The position numbers and the translations under genes were made by a program. A DNA stretch of 64,000 bases from G963675935 sp963823895 (GTDB lineage Bacteria; Planctomycetota; Planctomycetia; Pirellulales; Thermoguttaceae): contig CAWGNG010000025.1 in NCBI GenBank assembly GCA_963823895.1, forward strand, positions 396,030 to 460,029, written 5' to 3'. The notes beneath the pieces were generated by a model that saw only the letters and a list, made by a program, of their open reading frames with translations, ran no database searches and was not told where the DNA came from. The first letter of the stretch is position 1; every line of letters starts with the position of its first letter. Shown here piece after piece: positions 1 through 8,123 of this stretch.

Positions 1-835
1 CCGATAAAGGCGCCGCCGCTCTGAGTGAGTGAACCGCCGTAGATCGGGATCGGCGCACTGGTTGGGAAGGAGACGCTGCCCGTAATGTTCAGGTTGCCGC
101 CCGTGCCCAAGAAAACAATCGGCGGTGCCGAGGTGTTGCCGCCGGAGTAGGTAGTGCTCCAGGATTTGTCAGACTCAGCGTGCTCCCGGTGATATTGAGC
201 ACCTTGTAGGAGTTGCCGGAGCCCGTAATGGCGATCGTGCCGTTTATCGTGGAGTTGCTAGTAACATTGAGCAGGCCATAGTTCGTATTGCCCCAAAGGT
301 TGTTGTTGAAAACGGGGAGAAAGTTTGTAGATTGGGTTCTCCCCAACGCGCCGCCCAAGGTAAGACCCGTCACATTCAAGTTGCTCAAGTTAAAGTAACC
401 GGTGGAGCTGCCCGCGGTGCTGGTGAAACTCAGCGTGACGGTGCTAAGCGCGAGCGGATTGGGGCCGGTGCCACTGACACTGATAGGTAGATTGTTGGAG
501 TTTGCAGTCACGGCGACCGTACCGGTGGTCGTAAACGGTGCAGTGATCACGCCGTTGCCAGTGACGGTCTGGCCGAAGGACCAAATGCCGCCGTTTAGCG
601 AACTGATTGTCCCTCCGTTCAGCACGATGCTTCCGCCAGTGCCAGTGCCAGCGACCGTGTAAGTCGTGGCAGAGCTTGGGGCGTCATTCCGTAGAACCCC
701 TTCAAGATTAATGGGCCTGCGGCTGGAGATGTTCGCTTGCATCCCCAAAAGCCCCCCGCTGGGAATGTCGAAGGTAAGGGTGCTGATGCTCCCCAGGTTC
801 AGGCCGGTGGTGGCGGTGCCGCCGCCCAGAAATAT
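1..835 (-). pseudogene. 3' part of a secreted beta-strand-repeat (autotransporter-like) protein, disrupted by IS66
   Basis: Read on the minus strand this is the continuation of the gene that starts at 3700; an IS66 separates the two parts. The translation is rich in G, T, S and N with short repeated strands (for example GTIAITGSGNSYKVLNITG), as in autotransporter-associated beta-strand repeat or PEP-CTERM-type surface proteins. Removing the IS66 and one 8-bp duplication joins the two parts in frame (...GANTIFL-GGGTATTG...). A second lesion is near 165-175: after STLSLTN the frame ends at 89, while matching Gly/Ser/Thr-rich sequence (SWSTTYSGGN, FLGTGGNLNITG) continues in another frame to the window edge. 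The 3' end lies outside the window. The family assignment rests on composition only. Confidence 0.7.
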
Positions 836-901
836 GTAAGCGTCCCGCCGAGCACATAGGGAGAAATCGCCGCCTGGGCGTAGGCTTGGCGAACGGGGAG
901 A

Positions 902-2503
902 TCAAGCCGGATGCCAGCGGTGGGGGAGGAGGGCGAGAAGTTCTTCCTCGCTGGCGCCGGGAAGAATCGCTGGCAGTCGGGTCAGCACGTCGCGGTAGTA
1001 GACCCAAGGATCGTGGCCGTGACGCTTGCATGACGCCAACAGGCTGAAATGGATCGCCGCCGCGCGGCCGCCCCGGTCGTTCCCCACAAAAAGCCAATTG
1101 CGGCGTCCGATACAGAGGCCCCGCAACGAGTTCTCGCCTTCGTTGTTGTCGATGTCCAGCCAGCCGTCGTTAGGGTATACGGACAGGGCCGTCCAGTTGC
1201 CGAGCGTATAGTTAATCGCTCCACGAACCGCGCTCTTGGGCAAGACCTTGGGCGCCTCGGCTTCCAGCCATGTATGGAAGCTGTCCAAGAGCGGCCGCGA
1301 CCGCTCCTGCCGCTCGGCGGCGATTTGCGTGGCACGCTCCTCCAGCGTGAGTGGCTGCCACTGGCCCTGACAGCGCTGCCGGAGATCTTTCTCCACGGCG
1401 TAGAGCTTGCCGATCCAAGCCAACGCCGTCTCCATGCGGGCCGCATCCAGCCGTCGGCTCTCGTGGAATTTCCTCCGCGCGTGCGCCCAACAAGCCACCT
1501 CGATGATTCGACCGTCGGATTCCAGGTAGATTCCGTCGTAACCGTTGAAGGCGTCGGCCTGCACATAGCCGCGATAATCCTTGAGAAACGCGGCCGGTCC
1601 GTCCCGTTTGTGATTCGTCGTGTAATCGAACACGGTCAGCGAGTGCAGTGGATCGCCCACGTAGGGCCAGAAGTGGCCCGTGTACTTCAGCCTCCGCCAG
1701 GCATCGCGGACCTTCACCGAGGTGTCATCCGTGTGGATTACGTGAGAAGCCAACACCACGCGGATAGCCAGGGCGTACAAAGGTTGTAAGAACTCGGCCG
1801 TTTGAAGCCACCAGCCGTCCATCGTCTGCCGGGAGATGCGGACGCCCTGTCGCTGGAAGATTCCTTCCAGCCGGTGCAAGGGCAGATGATCGGCCCCCTT
1901 GCTGACGATCACCTGGGCCATCAGCCCCGGACCGGCCAAACCGCCGGGAATCGCCTCGGGCGGCTTGCGGGCCAGCACCACGTTCTGCTCGACGAGCGTC
2001 AGGCCGCTCTCGGGCAGTTGCTCTTTGCGGGCGTATTTCTTGCGGACATGCACCATCACGAACAGCGTCGAGGGCCGCCAATCGAGTTGCTCGCTGGTCT
2101 CCGGCGGCAACTCGACCAGATTCTCCAGGCCGCCCAATGCCGCCTTCTCGGCTTCGGAAAGATCGTGAACGACTTCCTCACGCTTGGTCTCGTCGGGAAT
2201 CCGCCCTCGGCCGTGCTTGTCGCGGTTCTTGGAAGCTGCCCGTGCGACCGGCGGCGGCGAGTTGGCAGCCGCCTCTTCCGCATCTGCCTGGTTCTCGAAC
2301 AACATGCCTTGCTGCGGATCGAACTTCTCGCTGCTGCTCCCGTAAATCCTTTTCAGCAGCAAGTGAATGTGATGTTCTTGCCGCTGGAGCCGCTCGTCGC
2401 GCAGACGCAACTGCTCCAACAATTGCACGATCAACTGCTTGAGCACCGCGACATCGTCGGGCAGCAGGGCGGGATCGGGAAGAGGCATGGCGTCCGTGTC
2501 CAT
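902..2503 (-). CDS. tnpC: IS66 family transposase TnpC
   Basis: A 533-aa DDE transposase that carries out strand transfer for the IS66 element. The N-terminus has a leucine-zipper-like stretch (VAVLKQLIVQLLEQLRLRD) and the family sequence LLKRIYGSSSEKF, followed by a linker and the catalytic core. The likely acidic triad is in HTDDTSVKV (about residue 260), VQADAFNGYDG (about 315) and DNNEGENSLRG (about 455). Length is normal for the family (about 500-530 aa). It is the last gene of the tnpA-tnpB-tnpC unit, and its stop lies 66 bp inside the left end of the IS. No lesions are seen. Confidence 0.95.
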   Translation of the reverse strand: MDTDAMPLPDPALLPDDVAVLKQLIVQLLEQLRLRDERLQRQEHHIHLLLKRIYGSSSEKFDPQQGMLFENQADAEEAAANSPPPVARAASKNRDKHGRGRIPDETKREEVVHDLSEAEKAALGGLENLVELPPETSEQLDWRPSTLFVMVHVRKKYARKEQLPESGLTLVEQNVVLARKPPEAIPGGLAGPGLMAQVIVSKGADHLPLHRLEGIFQRQGVRISRQTMDGWWLQTAEFLQPLYALAIRVVLASHVIHTDDTSVKVRDAWRRLKYTGHFWPYVGDPLHSLTVFDYTTNHKRDGPAAFLKDYRGYVQADAFNGYDGIYLESDGRIIEVACWAHARRKFHESRRLDAARMETALAWIGKLYAVEKDLRQRCQGQWQPLTLEERATQIAAERQERSRPLLDSFHTWLEAEAPKVLPKSAVRGAINYTLGNWTALSVYPNDGWLDIDNNEGENSLRGLCIGRRNWLFVGNDRGGRAAAIHFSLLASCKRHGHDPWVYYRDVLTRLPAILPGASEEELLALLPHRWHPA

Positions 2504-2565
2504 GCCCTTATAGATACCGTGAACGCGAAATTATTCCCACCGCAAGAAAGGTTTTTCTCCCCGCA

Positions 2566-2922
2566 TCAAGCCGTGCGTTGGTAGCGTTGCTGCCGTTTCA
2601 CGCTGGACGGGTCGATGCCCCACAGCACCAGCGACAACTCCTGCGCCGAGACCTCGACGCTCCGCGCTTGTGGGTCGTTGCTCGTCGGAAAGCGAAAGGT
2701 TCCTTCTTCCAGCCGCCGATAGTACAACGTCAGCCCGTCGCGATCCCACCACAAAAGTTTCACGCGATCGCCACGGCGACTGCGGAACACGAACAAGTGG
2801 CCGGACAAGGGATCGTATCCCAGCCAGTCCCGCACCAGGGCGGCCAGTGTGTCGAAACTTTTTCGCATATCTGTCGGCGCCAAGCACACGTAGATCCGCA
2901 CCAGTTCCGACAGGTTCAACAC
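2566..2922 (-). CDS. tnpB: IS66 family accessory protein TnpB
   Basis: A 118-aa protein of the IS66 Orf2 family, needed for IS66 transposition but of unclear biochemical role. Recognisable blocks are RIYVCLAPTDMRKSFDTLA near the N-terminus, LFVFRSRRGDRVKLLWWD in the middle and LYYRRLEEGTFRFP near residue 85. It overlaps the end of tnpA by 7 bp, consistent with translational coupling, and is followed by tnpC after about 60 bp. Length is typical of the family (about 115-120 aa). Confidence 0.95.
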   Translation of the reverse strand: MLNLSELVRIYVCLAPTDMRKSFDTLAALVRDWLGYDPLSGHLFVFRSRRGDRVKLLWWDRDGLTLYYRRLEEGTFRFPTSNDPQARSVEVSAQELSLVLWGIDPSSVKRQQRYQRTA

Positions 2923-3371
2923 GGCTGCACCTCCAGCACGGCCAGCACAGCGGCGAGCGTTTGCCGGTCGAAGCCCGCCTGCACCCGTACCGTGCGGCCT
3001 TGCCCCAGGATAATCTCCACGCCGCCGTCCGCCTCAGCCGCGCCGAAGCACCTGCTTGCCGGTCCCACCACATGCACGGGCAGAAACGAAGGCGTAGCAC
3101 CATGCCGTGGCGATACCCGCTTGGATGAACGCGACGTTGGCGTCGCCGGGCGTGACTGGAACTGCGCGCCGTCCACGGCACCGGATACCCGCTTGCCGGT
3201 GCGGTGACCACCTCGCGCCAGTTTATGCCGCCAGAAATAGAAGGCCGACTCCCGCAATTCCTCGGCGCGGCAAAACGCCCGCACCGATTGGCCGCCTTCC
3301 CTCCACCGCCGCACCACCTCTTCCCAATAGCTCCGTCGCCGCGGATCGCCGTGTCGAATTCGTTTCTTCAT
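2916..3371 (-). CDS. tnpA: IS66 family accessory protein TnpA
   Basis: First gene of the IS66 operon, a helix-turn-helix protein of the IS66 Orf1 type. The HTH-like region is RRSYWEEVVRRWREGGQ and VRAFCRAEELRESAFYFW, followed by a variable basic linker and a C-terminal block (GGVEIILGQGRTVRVQAG, FDRQTLAAVLAVLE). I chose the ATG at 3371 because CAGGAG lies at the right distance upstream; an in-frame ATG at 3392 is also possible. The stop overlaps tnpB. Confidence 0.9.
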   Translation of the reverse strand: MKKRIRHGDPRRRSYWEEVVRRWREGGQSVRAFCRAEELRESAFYFWRHKLARGGHRTGKRVSGAVDGAQFQSRPATPTSRSSKRVSPRHGATPSFLPVHVVGPASRCFGAAEADGGVEIILGQGRTVRVQAGFDRQTLAAVLAVLEVQPC

Positions 3372-3464
3372 GTTCGGGCTCCTGAGGTTCATCGAGCCGA
3401 GACCATCCCGGCCGATGCCCCCAGCCTACCCGACTGCACAAGACGTGTTCCGCCAGTCACTTAC

Positions 3465-3700
3465 AGAAATATCGTGTTCGCACCGAGTGTGACCGCGTTG
3501 TGAGTCGTCGATACGGGGAAGGTGGCTTGATCGCCATAACCGTTGGGGAAAGTGTTGGTGCCGCCCGACCAGTTTGCATCGGTCCAGTTACCTGAAGCCG
3601 TGCCCGTCCACGTGTAAAGACCTGCCTCCGCGCTTACGGGAACTAGCAACGAGGCGAAAAGAACTGCCGCTATCATCACAGACGTATTTCGGCTAATCAT
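3465..3700 (-). pseudogene. 5' part (signal peptide and first strands) of the IS66-disrupted surface protein gene
   Basis: The ATG at 3700 has GGAG about 8 nt upstream on the minus strand. The product starts with a signal peptide (MISRNTSVMIAAVLFASLL, then VPVSAEAG) and continues with YTWTGTASGNWTDANWSGG, the opening motif of many planctomycete and verrucomicrobial autotransporter-repeat or PEP-CTERM proteins. The IS66 right end follows after ATATTTCT, adding a stop at once. The rest of the gene is at 1-835. Confidence 0.8.
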
Positions 3701-4248
3701 CACTCGTCTCCATTTCAAAAGTAGTAAGTAGTCGTTTCCAGTTGCCGCCACAAATCACGTTGCGAAGTCTCAAAACGAACAGAGGTCTACGTGCCCCCGG
3801 CTTCCGCGCCTAACCACACTTTCCCGATTCGCGTTCTAACAGACCGCATTGCCAACCTCCTATTCGAGAAAGACGCCAGTGACTCCACCGCATGGCCCGT
3901 CCAGCGGACGCAAGTCACAGCTTCTTGCATTGTAAAGGGCCGAATCGGATGTCAAGGAATCCGGTTGCGACTTTGCATCCTTTTCAGGAAAGCCCTGAGT
4001 GATGTCTAGTATTTCCAACCAGGGCAGTCAAAACGATGTCAGTCAAAAAAGGTGTCAAAAAGGTGAGTCAAATAGGAACCGTTTCCAACGGGACGCACAA
4101 AGAGAATGAGTCCAATTTCTTCTAAAAATGAACGACCCCATCCCGGCCCCGATCCCGCTCTCTTCCGTGGCCCTCTGGCCCAAGAGCTCTTCTTGAAATC
4201 GCGCGGCCGTTGTGCTATAAGTGGCCGCATGTACAGCAATAAGAGGCG
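3701..4248 (+). other. Intergenic region with a degenerate REP-like motif
   Basis: No convincing gene. At 4046-4090 there is a degraded version of the GGTGTCAGGAACCGTTTTCC motif that recurs across 4-8 kb (AAAGGTGTCAAAAAGG ... GGAACCGTTTCC). From about 4160 the sequence is nearly identical to 8446-8529, the leader of the small HTH gene at 8530, so it belongs to a duplicated segment. Confidence 0.5.
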
Positions 4249-4606
4249 ATGGCTGAAGAAGAGCAAAACGAGAACCCGATCAAGAAAGGGAAGGAGGGCG
4301 GGCGGCCGCCGGTGCTGGATGAGAAGAAGCAGCGGCAGCTCGTCGCGCTTCTGGCGCACGGCATCAGCCGCCGCGGGGCCGCCCGCGTCGTTGGATTGGC
4401 CGACGGCCATCCCCGCGGACTGGTTGCGCCGCCTCAACCGCCCCCAGAGTGATCGCGAATTGGAGTCGCTACGGCGGTGTGCAAATCGTAATCAGCCTTT
4501 CGGCAGCGACGAATGGGTCGATCACGTGCGAAAGCGGTTTGGATCGGACTCGCTCTTCCGCCCTCAAGGCCGTCCACGCAACGAATCCCAAAACAACGGT
4601 TCCTGA
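4249..4606 (+). pseudogene. Chimeric remnant: HTH-gene 5' part fused to RAYT transposase 3' part
   Basis: From 4249 one frame gives MAEEEQNENPIKKGKEGG ... HGISRRGAARVVG, almost the same as the small HTH protein at 8530. At about 4390 the sequence switches to a near-copy of the last 215 bp of the RAYT transposase gene (6640-6855), whose frame ends ...GRPRNESQNNGS. The two parts are in different frames, so no single protein is made. A short shared GTCGG sits at the junction. The copy ends in the same REP motif (4598-4609) that follows the full RAYT gene. Confidence 0.8.
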
Positions 4607-4609
4607 CAC

Positions 4610-4840
4610 GAATGGCACGTGAACTTTTGTAACTGTTTCGAGAGTAAGGATTAAGCACCGCTATCACAGCAATGCTAGCGGGAACACGGGGTTTCCCGAG
4701 GATAACGCGAATCTCACGATTAGCGGCACATCACGAAGCGATCCGTTCGTAAGGTTGAGAACCATGTTGTGATAGCAATGCTATGACAGCGTACCTAACT
4801 GCTGAAATCAAAGGAAGTTACAAAAGTTCACGTGCCATTC
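4610..4840. mobile_element. MITE-like element with 25-bp perfect terminal inverted repeats and 11-bp target duplication
   Basis: The ends are perfect 25-bp inverted repeats starting GAATGGCACGTGAAC (4610-4634 and 4816-4840). The flanks are the 11-bp direct repeat GTTCCTGACAC (4599-4609 and 4841-4851). The homologous site after the full RAYT gene (6840-6868) reads straight through as ...CGGTTCCTGACACCTTTTCC, so it is the unoccupied site. The interior has no ORF and contains further palindromes (CCGCTATCACAGCAATGC..., GTGATAGCAATGCTATGAC). An 11-bp duplication would fit movement by an IS4-type transposase (inference); no such transposase is in the window. Confidence 0.85.
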
Positions 4841-4862
4841 GTTCCTGACACCTGTTCCACTC

Positions 4863-5891
4863 TCAATGGAAGGGACAAATGCGGCATAGCTCATTGGTCC
4901 CTGATACACTGGCTCTACGAAACTTCCGATAGGACTCGCCAAGCCAAATCGTCCCAAAATCCTGTTTGAGGATGTTGCCCACGACTATCCCCTTGTCGGA
5001 ACCGAACAAGGCGGCACATGGAGCAACGTCGCCATTAACCCGGATGAACATGTAGTCCCACGGTTGCAGGCAATGGGGAGGGGTCTTGGGTGGCACTATG
5101 TCTTGCCGAAAGAAACAAGTTGCCTTCAACCCCAAATCCGCCGCTAGCTCGACCAACTCCTGGTGTGCAGCGGAAAGTTCCGTGGCGGAAGGGCACAGGT
5201 CTATCGCAATCTTGTCCACGGGGATCATTTCCAGAAAATAAACACTTCCGATCCCCAACTCTCTGGCCAAGCGGAGGATGTCTCCCATTTCGTGGAGGTT
5301 CTGTTTGCTGACCACCACGTTCATTCCAATGTTCAATGTCCTGCCACGCTGCTGCTGGGCTTGAAGCAGAAACTCTTGAACCGACTGTTTCCACTTGTCA
5401 AAGTCCGCCCCAAGCCGAAGACTCTCAAATGTCTTCTTGTCTGAACCGTCGCAGGAGATACTGACAATGTCGATGTTGCATCGTGAAAGGATCGCTTGTT
5501 GCGTCCGTGGCGTCAGTAACGTCCCGTTGGTGTAGAACTGGCATTTAATCCTTCGTTCCGCCAGGATATCGACCAGCGAGAAGAACTGCGGGTTCATCAA
5601 TGGCTCGCCAATTCCGCAAAGAACCACTCTTGACGGTGACCAAGGGAGGCGATCCAGGATTCTGCGAAACACCTCCTCGGTGAGATGCTGACCGTTGCCC
5701 TGCTCCTTTGCATGTGAACAACTGGGACAACGAAGGTTGCACCGGCTGGTGGCCTCAACTTGCAGTTTTGCGGGAAAACGCAGAGGGCGTTCGGGGTCGA
5801 TGTATCCCACCCTCCGCCGCAAGAGAGCACCCCTCCAAGACTCCCGGCGGCTCATCTTTCTCAACAGCGTCTTGACCCTGGCGACTTTCAT
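4863..5891 (-). CDS. Radical SAM protein with C-terminal SPASM-like cysteines
   Basis: A 342-aa radical SAM enzyme. The cluster-binding motif is in SRCNLRCPSCSHA (CxxxCxxC, about residue 60), followed by SAM-binding strands (VVLCGIGEPLMNP, FYTNGTLL). Near the C-terminus CLQPWDYMFIRVNG, VAPCAALFGS and CRICPFH give cysteines of a SPASM-type auxiliary cluster. Such enzymes modify peptides or other substrates; the substrate is not evident and no peptide gene is adjacent. I chose the ATG at 5891 over 5936 because the product then starts MKVARVKTLLRK. A REP motif (4841-4860) lies just past the stop, after the MITE. Confidence 0.85.
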   Translation of the reverse strand: MKVARVKTLLRKMSRRESWRGALLRRRVGYIDPERPLRFPAKLQVEATSRCNLRCPSCSHAKEQGNGQHLTEEVFRRILDRLPWSPSRVVLCGIGEPLMNPQFFSLVDILAERRIKCQFYTNGTLLTPRTQQAILSRCNIDIVSISCDGSDKKTFESLRLGADFDKWKQSVQEFLLQAQQQRGRTLNIGMNVVVSKQNLHEMGDILRLARELGIGSVYFLEMIPVDKIAIDLCPSATELSAAHQELVELAADLGLKATCFFRQDIVPPKTPPHCLQPWDYMFIRVNGDVAPCAALFGSDKGIVVGNILKQDFGTIWLGESYRKFRRASVSGTNELCRICPFH

Positions 5892-6156
5892 AGCTTGACC
5901 CCCGCAACGCAACTCCGCAGAGTCGCATGGCAGCAATCTATCTGCGACTAGGAATTGGAACAGGAGAATAGGTCTTCCGTACAGGAACTATGGTTGAGGT
6001 GGCCCCACTTGTCTAGACGACAGGTCACGACTTCTTGGATTTAGCCAGAGGCGTGGATGGAATAGAAGGATTAGGCGGTTTTTTCGCCCAAATCTCCCAC
6101 GAGAGGAAAAAAGTGTCAGGAACCGTTATTGACGTGGGGAGGGGCGTTTTGCTAGA
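5892..6156. other. Intergenic region between radical SAM gene and RAYT gene
   Basis: This 265-bp stretch separates the divergently oriented radical SAM and RAYT genes. The only recognisable feature is the REP motif GTGTCAGGAACCGTT at 6113-6127, the left partner of the inverted REP pair around the RAYT gene. No promoter stands out. Confidence 0.5.
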
Positions 6157-6865
6157 ATGCCGGTCATGGGACGACCGTCAAGGACGGCAGTTGGCGGGTT
6201 GGCGTATCACGTGCTCAATCGAGCCAACGCGCGGATGTGGATCTTTGACAAGACCGAAGACTACGAGGCGTTTGAACGCATCCTCGCGGAAGCGGTGCGG
6301 CGCGTGAAGATGCGTTTGCTGGCGTACTGTACGATGCCGAACCATTGGCATCTAGTGCTCTGGCCGCGGCAGGACGGCGACCTTTCAACGTTTGTCGGCT
6401 GGCTCACGTTGACGCATACGCAACGCTGGCACGCCCATCGGCATTCGGTGGGATCGGGGCACGTGTATCAAGGACGATTCAAGTCGTTCCTGGTCGAATC
6501 GGATGAGCATCTGTGGACGGTGTGTCGCTATGTTGAGCGAAATGCCTTGCGTGCCGGGCTGTGCGCTCGCACGGAACAGTGGCAATGGTCGAGCGCCTGG
6601 CGTCGCGAGCATGGAGACGCGGAAAGTCGCGCGGTACTGTCGGATTGGCCGACGGCCATCCCCGCGGACTGGTTGCGCCGCCTCAACCGCCCCCAGAGCG
6701 ATCGCGAATTGGAGTCGCTACGGCGGTGTGCAAATCGCAATCAGCCTTTCGGCAGCCACGAATGGGTCGATCGCGTGCGAAAACGGTTTGGATTGGACTC
6801 GCTCTTCCGGCCTCAAGGCCGTCCCCGCAACGAATCCCAAAACAACGGTTCCTGACACCTTTTCC
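6113..6865 (+). mobile_element. RAYT unit: Y1 transposase gene bracketed by inverted REP motifs
   Basis: GTGTCAGGAACCGTT at 6113-6127 is the exact reverse complement of AACGGTTCCTGACAC at 6845-6859, which lies across the end of the transposase gene. The same motif recurs at 4598, 4841, 8003 and 8054 in both orientations, the pattern seen when a RAYT enzyme spreads its own REP sequences. The unit sits only 10 bp from the start codon of the LRR gene at 6875. Confidence 0.75.
6157..6855 (+). CDS. REP-associated tyrosine transposase (Y1/HUH superfamily, TnpA_REP)
   Basis: A 232-aa single-strand DNA transposase of the RAYT type, a domesticated relative of IS200/IS605 TnpA that acts on REP hairpins. 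Motifs visible: GLAYHVLNRANARMWIF near the N-terminus, the HUH pair in YCTMPNHWHLVLWP (about residue 60), YQGRFKSFLVE (about 107) and YVERNALRAGLC (about 127) with the likely catalytic Tyr. Start may be 6157 or the ATG at 6166 (MGRPSRT). Near-copies of its 3' end occur at 4392-4606. The flanking inverted REP motifs are its probable substrate. Confidence 0.85.
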   Translation: MPVMGRPSRTAVGGLAYHVLNRANARMWIFDKTEDYEAFERILAEAVRRVKMRLLAYCTMPNHWHLVLWPRQDGDLSTFVGWLTLTHTQRWHAHRHSVGSGHVYQGRFKSFLVESDEHLWTVCRYVERNALRAGLCARTEQWQWSSAWRREHGDAESRAVLSDWPTAIPADWLRRLNRPQSDRELESLRRCANRNQPFGSHEWVDRVRKRFGLDSLFRPQGRPRNESQNNGS

Positions 6866-6874
6866 ACTGCGAAC

Positions 6875-7996
6875 ATGGCTGGCTCGAAGTCGCCGACGCC
6901 CCGACGTCGCTGGTATCGGGTTGACTGGAGGATATTGGTTCTTGCGGGAATCCTGTTTGCCGCAACCATATGGCCGGCCGCGAAGATTCTCCGCACCAAG
7001 GCGGCATTGGCTCGCGTCGCGGCTCTCGGCGGCAAGGCGACCGTTCTTCGCAGTCCTTCCTACAGTGGCTCCGAAGTCCTGCGTTGTTATTCGCTCTTGG
7101 TCGGCGACAACAAAACACGAGTTGTCCTGACCGGCGGGCGCATCACCGACGCGGCTCTAAGCGTCCTCGATGGCCTGGGCAACGTCTGCGATTTGCGGCT
7201 CGACAACTCCTCCGTGACCGACGCCGGGCTGCGTCGCGTTGGCGAGCACAAGGAATTGGAGTGCCTGTCGCTGAAAAACACCGCTATCGGCAATGACGGG
7301 CTCGCAAAACTGGACGAGTTGACCAACCTCCGAGAACTGGACCTGTCGCACACCAGACTGACCGACGCGGGCCTTCGCTCGATAGCGGGCTTCACCAAGT
7401 TGCGGTCGTTTCATGCGGCCGACACGGTGTTGACCGACGCCGCGGCTCTCACTCTCCGCCGCTTCCACCAGCTCGAAGACCTCGATCTGTCGAATACCCG
7501 CGTGACCGATGCCGGGCTGGGAAATCTCGCGGGACTGACCGGCCTCAGGCAGTTGTGCCTGCGCGGCGACCAAGTCTCCGGCGTCGGGCTGACGCGCCTC
7601 GCGAGTTTGCCCGTGCTGAACCACTTGGATGTAGGCAATGCCCGCTTGGCCGACGCCGACCTGGCGCTGCTGCCGCCGTGGCCCAACCTGTGCCGCTTGA
7701 ACCTGGCGCACACGCATGTGACCAACGTTGGTCTTACTCGCTTGGCAGGCCGTGCGTCGTTGACACTCCTCAACTTGGCTGGCGATGCAATTGACGACGA
7801 CGGTCTGGTGCATTTGCTTCGCCTCGAACACTTGTGCCAGTTGGATTTGTCCGGCACGCAAGTGACCGACGCCGGGCTGAAATACTTCGACGGCTTGCCG
7901 AACCTTCGGATCGTCAACGTGCATGGCACTCGCGTTACTGCATCCGGTCTGGAACATCTCCGTCAACTGTCCTCTGCAAACACGCCTGACGACTGA
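6875..7996 (+). CDS. Membrane-anchored leucine-rich repeat protein
   Basis: A 373-aa protein with a basic N-terminus, one membrane segment (WRILVLAGILFAATIWPA, about residues 17-34) and then about a dozen 23-24-residue repeats of the form L..LDLS.T.VTDAGL, as in ribonuclease-inhibitor-like or GALA-like bacterial LRR proteins common in planctomycetes. It probably acts in protein binding at the membrane. The ATG follows the RAYT REP motif by 10 bp and lacks a clear Shine-Dalgarno sequence, so the RAYT unit may have replaced its original leader. Confidence 0.75.
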   Translation: MAGSKSPTPRRRWYRVDWRILVLAGILFAATIWPAAKILRTKAALARVAALGGKATVLRSPSYSGSEVLRCYSLLVGDNKTRVVLTGGRITDAALSVLDGLGNVCDLRLDNSSVTDAGLRRVGEHKELECLSLKNTAIGNDGLAKLDELTNLRELDLSHTRLTDAGLRSIAGFTKLRSFHAADTVLTDAAALTLRRFHQLEDLDLSNTRVTDAGLGNLAGLTGLRQLCLRGDQVSGVGLTRLASLPVLNHLDVGNARLADADLALLPPWPNLCRLNLAHTHVTNVGLTRLAGRASLTLLNLAGDAIDDDGLVHLLRLEHLCQLDLSGTQVTDAGLKYFDGLPNLRIVNVHGTRVTASGLEHLRQLSSANTPDD

Positions 7997-8002
7997 GAAT
8001 AT

Positions 8003-8074
8003 GGTGTCAGGAACCGTTTCCGCAGAACAACGCGCGGACGAGGAAAGGCATAATGGTTCCTGAAACCGTTTTCC
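8003..8074. repeat. Inverted pair of REP motifs (BIME-like)
   Basis: GGTGTCAGGAACCGTTTCC at 8003-8021 and GGTTCCTGAAACCGTTTTCC at 8055-8074 are inverted copies of the motif that flanks the RAYT gene, about 30 bp apart just after the LRR gene. They could form a hairpin in the transcript end and are a likely RAYT product. Confidence 0.7.
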
Positions 8075-8123
8075 CCGTCCCTACAAATAGGTGAAATTCG
8101 TGCCTGGCCACAGGAGCAGGCTT

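Larger units (their letters stand above)
836..3464 (-). mobile_element. Complete IS66-family insertion sequence
   Basis: The element is 2629 bp. Both ends begin with GTAAG read inward (GTAAGCGTCCCGCCGAGCAC at 836; GTAAGTGACTGGCGGAACAC read leftward from 3464), giving imperfect inverted repeats of about 20 bp. It is flanked by the perfect 8-bp direct repeat AGAAATAT at 828-835 and 3465-3472, the duplication length typical of IS66. It carries the standard tnpA-tnpB-tnpC set, all intact on the minus strand. Intact genes and a perfect duplication suggest a recent insertion that may still be active. Confidence 0.95.

Noticed and set aside
902..3208. Long plus-strand ORFs antisense to the IS66 genes (for example 1049-1789, 1802-2584, 2578-3207)
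   Set aside because: They are by-products of the high-GC coding strand; the minus-strand frames contain the IS66 family motifs.
6503..6874. Upstream extension of the LRR protein frame into the RAYT gene
   Set aside because: The extension is out of frame with the RAYT protein and has no LRR or signal features; the ATG at 6875 gives a sensible membrane anchor.
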